From: Symmetrospora coprosmae
Taxonomy: Eukaryota; Basidiomycota; Cystobasidiomycetes; Symmetrosporaceae
Direction: 5' to 3'
Assembly: GCA_008802785.1 (NCBI GenBank)
Contig: VUYT01000006.1
Span: 62,001-126,000 of the forward strand
Length of the DNA: 64,000 bases
Shown: positions 55,312 through 64,000 of the stretch, in pieces
Layout: every line of letters begins with the position of its first letter
How positions within the stretch are numbered: position 1 is the stretch's first letter
Notes under the pieces: generated by a model
Told to the model about the DNA's origin: nothing
The model's database searches: none
Seen by the model: the letters and a program-made list of their open reading frames with translations, nothing else
Translations under genes and position numbers: made by a program

Positions 55312-57570
55312 CTAGTGACGAGTCGCCGCACGGCGCCGGACACGTCGCCCACTTCCCGGCTCGCACCTGCTCTGGTCCTGCGACGGCACAAACCCGCTCT
55401 CGCACGACACTGCACACAATTATCAGCTTGGCCTTCCACATCTCATGGTGGGGAAGTGGTCAGACTCACGGACGAGGCATCCTCCCTTTACGCACTCCAC
55501 CCCTTCGACATGCTGGATCGTCGTGCTGTCCTTGCCCAGTCCCTCGAGCCAGCACCCGCCGCACGACTCGAGGTGCCGCGTCGTGTCGATGCACTCGAAC
55601 CGCCCGTTGCCAACAGGGCACGCCTCCTGCCCCGCTTTAAAGCACTTGCCGCCGCGCTTTTTGCTGTCGAGCGGGGCCGGCGCGGGAACCACGGGTGCGA
55701 AGGCGGCAGCATCGTCGGATCCGGCTGTTGGGGTCGCCATGGCGTGCGCGGCGAGAAGAGCCTGGTCGTGCGCTTCTTGCAAAGCACGACGCTTGCGGCG
55801 GAGAGCCTGGGAGGGACCTGCTCCTGGCTCGGGTAGAGGCTCGTATTCCGCGCGGTAGATGGTTCGGCCGTCTTCCTGATTCTCACCGAGTACTACAACC
55901 GACTGCGTAGAGTCGGCGGCAGAGAGGGTTGCTCCAGGTTCGGCAGTGACGGTTGCGGAACTTTCGAGGACCGCTGATCCGCCGTCCGCGACAAAGACGT
56001 TGGCACTCCGAGCAACCTGGCGGAATGCAATAACATGCATGAGATGGAGCGGCAAGGCGGAAATACCAATGAAGGCTACTCACTCGAGCCACACCGCCGT
56101 AGTTGACGGTCGCCACACCTCCAGATTGCGCCACCAGACTTCCTCCCTCGAAGACATTTGCAGTATTGGCACCTTCAGGACCTCCTACTGTCCCAACACC
56201 GCCATCGATAATGAAGATTTGTGCACCGCCTTCAACAGTGTTCGTCGCGATGGCAGTCCCGCCCTGACCTATCGAATACCGCCCTCGTTTAGCCCGGGTA
56301 CGCTTGCACAGCCTCATCCTGACAACACTCACCTGCGAATCCGCTTGCACCTTCGCGGTCTGCATATACGGTACCTCCGCTCTCTACATAACCTTCGACG
56401 GCCTGCCCCAGCTGCACCACATTGCCTGGGCCCACAGCCGTCATGGTCCCGTAAGACCCGGTCAGGGTATTGCCAGATCCCGACACCATCAACGTCTGAG
56501 CTGCCTGTGTGCTTGCGGCAATCTGCGCGAGAGGACGGGTGAGTCAGCCAACATAGCACTCTGTCGAAGGAGTCGGATCGAACACGTACCAGGAAGACAC
56601 TGTTGTTGTCCCCAAAAACAGAAAGGGTTTGACCGCGACCCGCGGTCTGTCTGGCTGCAAATACGGTGCTTTGGTCTGTGCAAGGGATTCGTCAGACCAG
56701 GTGTTTGTCTGCGTATACGAAGATGGACCTACAGATCGTGTTTCCATTGCCACTGATGACGGCTTGTCCGGTCGGGAGAGCAACGCGAACCACGCCACCC
56801 GTGTTCGTGATGGCGATAGCGGAAACAACGTTGCTGTTGCCCCGGCCTAATGGGTCCTCAAGTCGTAAGCTTCGCTGATCAAGCGCAATAAATATCCTCC
56901 GCTATTCACCAAGGTGACTGAGGCTGCTGAAGCCGAGACGCTGATCGATGCAATGCTCGAGAGAGTGCCGGTCATGTCCCAACCTGTGGCGAGCCGTCAG
57001 CTTGCTTCGTAGATCGATAGAAAGCCGGGCAACGCACCATTCCCGCTTGCAATGAGGGTGCCCGGATTGTTGGCGGATATGCGCCCTCCATTCGCAGAGT
57101 AGGACAGATAACCTCTGGAGCTGACCACTGCCGTCTGATCGACACCTGTAACGGTGGCTCGGCCTCCCAGATTGGTGACGCTGAACGAGACTATACGTAT
57201 TAGCCATGGTGTTACACCGTGTTAAGTCGGGACGACCCACATATCCCCCGTTCCGACTACAGTCCCGGAGGCCAATGGCGACCAATACACGACCGTGTTC
57301 ACGTTACCAGTCACGTCGACCGACACCGATTGCGCAGCCGCAGTCGGGCGCTGAATAGTAGGTCCTGTCGAAGTCAGCCGACGATGTGAACACCATAGAA
57401 GGCCATCCGGCGAGACGCACAGCCGCGATGTTGACGTTGTCAGCCGTGACCGCCGTTGTTCCGGTCGTGAAGGTCGTGATCTGTGCTTGTGTCTCCTGTG
57501 CCAGACTCAATAGAAGCGCGACGGCCCAAGCCGCCGCCACCGCAGGCGAAGTCGCTGAAGCTGAACGCAT
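55312..57570 (-). CDS. secreted protein with glycine-rich beta repeats and a C-terminal Cys-rich domain
   Basis: Predicted extracellular or cell-wall protein; no exact function known. The start is the ATG at 57570 with a signal peptide, SPAVAAAWAVALLLSLAQET. Many short in-phase exons encode degenerate repeats rich in Gly, Val, Ala and Thr: SVSVDVTGNVNTVVYWSP, VSGSGNTLTGSYGTMTAVG, VVQLGQAVEGYVESGGTVYA, TNTVEGGAQIFIIDGGVGTV, NVFEGGSLVAQSGGVATVNY, NVFVADGGSAVLESSATVTA. The spacing of GG pairs resembles the beta-helix passenger repeats of AIDA-type bacterial autotransporters. A basic stretch RRKRR precedes the C-terminal domain: EACPVGNGRFECIDTTRHLE, SCGGCWLEGLGKD, VEGVECVKGGCLVL and SCESGFVPSQDQSRCEP, a cysteine pattern common in basidiomycete PriA-like secreted proteins. 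The exon borders of the middle part are not certain. Confidence 0.72.
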
Positions 57571-58693
57571 CGTCGCTCTGGCGATGCTGCTGGCTCTGCC
57601 GTATAAGGAGTGTGGTATTAAGGACTGTGATAGCGCTTAGATGGAGCGAAGGCAGGCCGTTGATTGCGCAGAATCAGTTCGGCGGGCTGCTCAGCTCGCA
57701 CGCGCTTCGCCGCCAGCAAGGATCGCGGCAACCAGCATTCGAGGGCAGCAGAGGCGCCGAAGGCTGGGCGGCTTCCCGTCCGTATATCTTGGACTGATGT
57801 GCAAACGGTCATCAGCAAGGAGATGCACGGCCGTTCTTTTGAAGACGGGGGGTGCATTTCGGTCCATTCCGACGCGGTCACCCGCTGATCTTTTGCTCGG
57901 GGAGCGCTTGCGCGCGATAGATGTTGACACTGCTGGCAACGCGCTGAACAGAAAGGAAACCCAGAAGGAACGGCTGCGCTGTTACAAAAAGCTGGGGCCA
58001 TCAGTCTGGGTGGAAAGGTCGACCCGCAACAAAAGAAGTCGAGCGGCAAGAGCATCGAAGGCATGTCCGACAGAAGGCGATCGAGGTCGCATCGATGGGC
58101 CGCCCGGCCAGGCTCGGCAAATTGACGAGGATCAGCATGCAGAGGAGCTCCGACACGCGAGTGCTGTCCGTCGTCCTGTTGTTGTGGTTCGAGGGAAGCG
58201 GAATGCCATGCGCGAGCGGCAGATGTGCCGGGAGCGTCACGGCGGGATGTGCCTCAGGTCAAGCTGAGCAGCGCTGGCGCCTCGGGCGGTGAACGCGCAT
58301 TAGCTCGAGCACAGCAGCGCAGCGCAAGTCACGGTCGTTGCGCAGAGACTGCTGCGCGTCATGCCTATGCTTCGTCCCGGCTTGTCTGGACGGACAAAGG
58401 CAAACCTTCTGGTCAGTCGAACGCGCTGCGATCAGCTCGCGCAACGGGCGGAGGCGTCTGCACAATGGAGCAAATGGACAGCAAAGTGGGACATCGAGAG
58501 CACCAGAGTACAGAGCGACCACCCCTCTTCGTTGCTCTGCCATCTGTACATAGGTACACAGGACCCGTTGTCCACGTCTTTTTGAGCGCACACACATACA
58601 CGCAGACCAATGCTTAGCACACATATGCGCCAACAGACACGCCAAACCGAGTTCAGTCTGTGCCGATTAGTCGGCAAGGCCAAGGCATCTCGA
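57571..58693. other. intergenic region between tandem minus-strand genes
   Basis: About 1.1 kb between the secreted-protein start and the RPB1 stop. It must hold the promoter of the secreted protein and the 3' UTR of RPB1. Frames here are short and featureless. Confidence 0.45.
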
Positions 58694-61600
58694 CTACTTG
58701 TTGGGCTTCCAGCTTGGCGCGGCGGAGTACCCGTTAGGGCTTCTCGCGCCTGCGTTGTAAGCCGGAGCTGAAAAGGTAGCCGATAGGACATCAGCGCCCG
58801 CTCGCATTAAGGATGCGATTGCGACGACTCACATCTCGCCGAGTAGTTGGTCGAGTACGCAGGCGATGTGCCAGCGGGCTGCGGCACTGCACCGGCGTCA
58901 TTTGGTGTGTAAGCAGGCGAGGTAGGAGTGTAAGCGGGCGACGTGGGCGTGAATGCTGGCGATGAAGGGCTGAATGCTGGTGAGGCCGGGCTGTATTGCG
59001 GCGATGTAGGTGAATAGGATGGGGCTGCAAGATTGTGGGAAGAGGCGGAAAATGTCAGCAAAGCAAAAGAGTGTGAACAAGACGGCAGAGACAACTCACA
59101 AGTGGGAGACATCCGTGGGGATGTGGGCGAGTATGCTGGACTTGCCGGGCTGAAGCGCGGCGACGCCGGTGAGAACGCTGGAGAGGATGGCGAGAACCGT
59201 GGCGAGCTCGGCGAGAAGGCTGGACTAGCTGGCGAGAACCTCGGTGAAGACGGACTGAACGCAGGCGACGACGGACTGAATGCTGGCGAGCTTGGCGAGA
59301 AGGAAGGCGAGGTAGGAGAGTAGCTGTTCGGGCTTGTAGGGGAAGCGCCAAAGGTGAGCCGGGGCGAGGTAGGCGAGTACTGCGCGTTGGCTCTGTTCCC
59401 GGCGAATGGCGACGAGACATAGCCTGGACTCGTTGGCTGGTAGAAGGCCGGCGACGACGGCGAGAAGCCAGGCGAGGCAGGCGAGAACCCTCCAGGCGAC
59501 ATGCCGTAGCCGGGACTTGCACCTCCACGTGGTGTGTAGGGCGATGCCCCATAACCGCCATACATGGCTCCCATACCCTCGTCTCCTCCAGCCTGTACGA
59601 TGGGCGAGAAGACGGCGTTGATAGCCAGGTTGTCGTAGTTGGCACCACCTGGCGTCCTGCCGCCTGCACCATAGTCTGCCTCTGCATAAGGCGTCATGCC
59701 ACCACCCGGTGTCATTGACCCGTCCTGCCCAAAGATGACACCCTGAGCTGGCAGACGGTGGTCCACGACGACATCCTTGAGCATCTCGAGGTCGAGCGCA
59801 ACGTCGAAGCATCCCGTGCCCATCGGCGCAAGCGCACCCAGCAGGACAGACTCCGCCACTCCTGTGCAGTGATCACGTTCTCCGATCGCAGCGGCCTCCA
59901 TGAGGATCTCGACGGTCTCCTCGAAGGAACAGCGCATCAAGGCACCCGTGTCGGCTCGGTTGATGCCGTGTCGGGTGATGGCCATAATAGAGCCGCGGTT
60001 CGTCATGACGTCGACCAGAAGAGACAAGTGTCGGTAGTTGACAGAGGAACCTCCGAACTCGATGACGTGCCTCATCTCGCGAAGCAGTGACTGCCGAGCA
60101 GCCTCGATACCAAGCACGTCCAGAACCTCAACACAGTTGTTCGAGGTCGTCCGCACAGGATCGACACCATCGACGGTGAGGACCTTCCGCAGGTTGGAGC
60201 CGTCCGTCTCGAGCACCCATTCGGGCACCTGCTGGAACTCGCCGCTCTCCCCGAGGACGCTCTTCTTGCGCTCGACGATGAAGGCTCGCACGATACCATC
60301 GACACCACCGAGGGTGATGCTGGACAGCATTGACGTCTCGAGCTGCTTGAGGAAGACATCCTCGGCAATCTCGGCATCCTCATCATCCTCCGCATCTTTG
60401 TCGTTCTCCTGCAGCGCTCGACACCGGATGACCAGCTTCTCCGCCAGATCTTCGGACGCAATGACGAAGAGGTCCTGCTCGAAGACTGCCTGGATCTTGC
60501 TCTGAACAAAGCCCATCTCGTAGGCCTTGTCGACCATCCGGCGCTTGTCTAGCTCAAAGCGGAGCAGCCATGGCGATTGACGGTGAATATTCTGCTCCAC
60601 TTCAGGATCCGGAATCTCGAAGAATGCGTGCACAAAGTCGCGATCATCCTCGATGAGGGTTGTCTCGACATTGGGATCGTAGAAGATCTCGGTCGAGGCC
60701 GTAATGGTTTTGAGCGTCGTGTGAGGCAGGATGGACTGGATGCGCTTAGCGGATGCGGCATCTCTGCTGTATTCGGGCTGGAGGAAGACTGTCAACGAGG
60801 GTGTCTTGATGTTGACAGCGACGTTGATGATCTCCTTCAGACGCGGCACACCGAGCGTGACGTTCTTGGAGGACACTCCCGCATAGTGGAACGTGTTGAG
60901 CGTCATCTGTGTCGCCGGCTCTCCGATCGACTGCGCAGCGATAACACCGCACATCTCTCCAGGATGCGCAACCGACTGGTTGAAGCGCGCTTCAATCTCG
61001 CCAAGAATCCACTCGAATGCCTCTCGGTTGAGATGGTGTTCTTGCAGGACTCGCTTGGTCGCGAAGTTGGACCGCAAAAGGATTCGGAAGAGCAGCGTAG
61101 CGTTCTCCTGTGCGGTGAGAGTGAGGCGGTCCTGCTTGCCCCGAACGACAATGAGTCGCTCCTGCAGCTCGCGGACGGCCTGGACAATGTCTGCAGGAGG
61201 CAAGTCGGAAGGCTTTGACGTGTCGATGTGGAAGATTTGCTGAGCGTTCTGGATGATACGCCGCAAATTGACGGGAAGAGCCTTTGAGGAATCGCCATTC
61301 GTGATGATGAAGCCTCGAAGCAGATCTCGGTCTTTGCAGAGCTGCTGGTATTCCTCGTCCAGCAGCGCCTGCACTTCGATCGTCCCCTCGTCGAGCCCAA
61401 CCTGCAGTGTCCCACTCTTGAAGGTCCAGTCTGGATCCATCATGTCCACGCGGTACGCCTGCTCGAACTTCTGGTGCGACATACGGACCGTCTCCAGCGT
61501 CTGGTTCTCGACAAAGGCTCCGTCCATGCCGTCTTCACCATAGATGAACTGCACGACATCGCCGAGCGAGTTTCGGACCGTTCCGTCGTAGGTGACAGTG

Positions 61601-64000
61601 ATGTCCTCGAGCGCCTTGACCAGACGACGCTGGATGTATCCAGTTTCGGCTGTCTTGACGGCTGTGTCTATCAGACCTTCTCGCCCTCCCATTGCGTGGA
61701 AGTAGAACTCCTGCGGCGTGAGTCCTCGAAGGTACGAGTTCTCGACGAAACCGCGCGACTCGGGCGAGTAGTCGTCCTTGGTGAAGTGCGGGAGCGTTCG
61801 GAACTTGAAGCCGAAAGGCACACGCTTTCCTTCCACAATCTGCTGTCCGACGACCGCTGACATTTGGGCGATGTTGATGAAGGAACCCTGCATAGTGGCG
61901 AGTGTGAGCAAGTTACATTGGTAGCTGATCATAAAGCAGTGTTAGCGGCAACTCACCTTGGACCCCGCGACTACCATCTGCTTGACGTTGTTTTCGTCCT
62001 TGAAGCTCTCCTGTGCGTTCTTTCCGGCATCGTCACGCGCAGTATTGAGAATGTTTGAGATCTTATTCTCGAAACTCTCGCGGATCGTCATTCCCGGCTC
62101 CGACTCGAGTCCGTCCATGTGAGCGAGCTCGGTGACTTCGCGAGTCTGGCGTCTCGCCTCGCTGACGATGTCGACAATGTACTGCTGCGTGCTCGGATCC
62201 GGCACGGTGTCTCCGATACCGATAGAGAAGCCGTTGTGCAGCAGCCAGTAATTGACGACCTTCTGGATGCCTCCGATAAAGTCTCGGCAGATTTCGGGCC
62301 CTCGCTCGCGGAAGATGATATGGATCACACCGCCAGAGGATGCTCCGACGACCTTCTTCTCGATCATGCCGTACAAGATCTGACCGTCCTCGATGAGAAC
62401 GCCGGAATCTTCAGCATGCAGAGGATCAGGCTTGGACTCTGCCCTGAAGTAGTTGACCCCCTTCGGAATGACCCTTCATTCGGTGACAGGCGGCCAGCTA
62501 CTGTCAGGACCGCTTCTTGTATGCGCTAGAGAATGCTGTAACTCACATCGAGAGCATCTGCTTGCCCGTCCACATCGGCTTGGGCTTGATGATGGCTGGT
62601 GGCGGCAGCACACCGTCCCATCCCGGCACCCAAAGCAGAAGGTTCTGGACAAAGTCGCGGTCCATGAAGGTGTCGCGCAGGGTGATCTTGCGTGTTCCGC
62701 AGAGCGTGTCCTGCACAATACCCATAACAGGCTAGCGGAAGTGGGGAAGAGCTCGTCAGCCTCGTAACAGCAGAAATGGTGCGCAGCGGTACTGACCTTG
62801 TTGGACTGCGGCGAGACAATCTGCCTGGGCACCCAAGCGATCTGAGAGAGCTCGGCTCTCGTCTCTTCGCTTTGTGGTACGTGCAAGTTCATCTCGTCGC
62901 CGTCGAAGCTGATGTTCGAGGCAAGCAGTAGGGCGGATGATGTTCAACATATGGTCACCCAAATCGGACAGGCAACATCATACTCACTCGGCGTTGTAGG
63001 GTGAGGTGACGGAAAGATTAAGTCGGAAGGTGGAGTAGGGCATGAGTTTGATTCGATGTGACACTGCAGAATTAGGGAAACATCAGCTCGTCTATTTGGC
63101 TGACGATGCTTGTTTCGATTGATACGCACTCATGGACATCTTGTGAAGAGAGGGCTGTCGGTTGAACAGCACGTAATCGCCGTCTTTGAGATGGCGCTCG
63201 ACGATCCAGCCGTATTGCAAGAAAGTGCTAGCCTGCTTGTTGTACCGCAGGTCGATGCGCTCTCCGTTGTCTCGGACGACGTAGCGTGCTCCCGGATACT
63301 CGTTCGGACCATTCCTGACGAGCTCCTGCAGGTACGTTATATTGTACGGCGTGACTCGCTCCGGGTACGTGAGGTTGCGCGCAATGCTGTACGGCACGCC
63401 GACCTGGTCAAGATCCAGATTCGGGTCTCCCGTGATGACGGTACGCGCCGAGAAGTCGACTCGCTTGCCCATCAGGTTCCCGCGCAGTCGGCCCTCCTTG
63501 CCCTTCAGACGTGCTCGGATAGACTTGACCGGGCGGCCGGATTTTTGCATCGATTGAGGCTGGCCGGGCAGGTCATTGTCCATGTATGTCGCAATGTGGT
63601 ACTGAAGGAGCGTCTCGAACTCGTCGACGACGTGCGCAGGCGCTCCTTCTTGCTCGAGTCTTCGAACATTTTGGTTGGCCTTGATAATGTCGGCAAGCTC
63701 TGCAGGAGGGTGGCGAGGTCAGCGGGTCCGCAGCCGGTACACGGCATGAACGCAGAAAGGGCCGCACTGTATGTCAAGTCGTCTTCGGAGCGCATTGCGC
63801 CTCCATCGACCGTGACGGATGGCCGGACAGCAGGTGGCGGAACGGGCAGGACGGTGAGAATCATCCATTCCGGACGAGCTTCTGCCATCGAGAGACCCAT
63901 TATCCGCAAGTCTTCGTCCGGAATCTTCTTCATGATCATGAGCGCAGCCGAAGCGGGTAGGTTCTTGCGGTCTTCGACCTTTGTGGCCTTCCCTCCCTGC
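58694..64000 (-). CDS. RPB1: RNA polymerase II largest subunit, C-terminal three-quarters, runs off the right edge
   Basis: Catalytic core subunit of RNA polymerase II. The window starts at [20 protein letters not shown]. Conserved blocks follow: [72 protein letters not shown]. The active-site motif NADFDGDEMN is rebuilt across an intron that splits the first Asp codon (GA|C, about 62905-62986). Then come the bridge-helix and trigger-loop regions: [60 protein letters not shown]. Later blocks are [20 protein letters not shown] and [20 protein letters not shown]. The C-terminal domain has about 20 heptads and ends in NYSAR joined by an intron to [24 protein letters not shown]. All catalytic residues visible here are present. 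Confidence 0.96.
58911..59490 (-). repeat. RPB1 CTD heptad repeat array
   Basis: Tandem 21-nt units encode about 20 heptads, interrupted by one in-phase intron inside SPT|SPS (about 59031-59100). By my count 12 heptads begin with Phe ([14 protein letters not shown] and so on), 7 with Tyr and 1 with Met; only one exact YSPTSPS is present. Pro3, Ser5 and Pro6 are nearly invariant; position 7 is mostly Ala or Arg. Confidence 0.85.

Noticed and set aside
58930-59480. Regular tandem repeats that could suggest a CRISPR-like or satellite array
   Set aside because: The period is 21 nt and in frame with RPB1; it is the CTD heptad coding sequence.

Overview
This is nuclear DNA of a filamentous or yeast-like fungus, almost certainly a basidiomycete and possibly Ustilaginomycotina or a relative; the subphylum is a guess from gene content. 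The DNA is GC-rich. Protein genes carry many short introns (about 45-170 nt) with donors such as GTGAGT, GTGCGT and GTGGGT. The content is typical of such a fungus: a fused lycopene cyclase/phytoene synthase, a yeast-type plasma-membrane proton pump with a charged insert, Zn2Cys6 regulators, IRE1, NatC subunit NAA38, and an intron-bearing tRNA-Asn. I saw no transposase, reverse transcriptase, virus-like element or CRISPR array.

Layout. 1-11.3 kb: the start of an allantoate-permease-type MFS transporter (minus), divergent from an imidazolonepropionase-like amidohydrolase and an aromatic-type aminotransferase (both plus), then a large Zn2Cys6 regulator (minus). A small predicted two-helix membrane protein overlaps the 5' end of that regulator. 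This could be one catabolic cluster. 11.8-17.4 kb: a Ser-rich coiled-coil protein, an SMN ortholog, an N-acetylglucosamine kinase-like protein and tRNA-Asn(GTT). 18.3-22.8 kb: a possible promoter, a C-terminal half of a Ulp1-like protease and a second Zn2Cys6 regulator. 23.1-32.7 kb: IRE1, NAA38 and the proton pump PMA1. 35.5-42.4 kb: a FAM72-domain protein, an HNH-like protein, DNA primase large subunit PRI2 and a disordered protein. 43.7-54.9 kb: a four-helix membrane protein, MRE11 with a long N-terminal extension, an SLC35F-like transporter, the carotenoid gene and mitochondrial ribosomal protein bL36m. 55.3-64 kb: a repeat-rich secreted protein and RPB1, truncated by the window edge.

Most genes are housekeeping and are linked by position only. 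The points most worth a second look are the RPB1 C-terminal domain, where most heptads have Phe in place of Tyr1; the overlapping membrane-protein/regulator pair, whose frames meet at an ATGA; the secreted protein with glycine-rich repeats of autotransporter type; and low-complexity insertions inside conserved enzymes (phytoene synthase, MRE11, PMA1). Exon boundaries were read by eye from splice signals and frame continuity, so small errors are possible.
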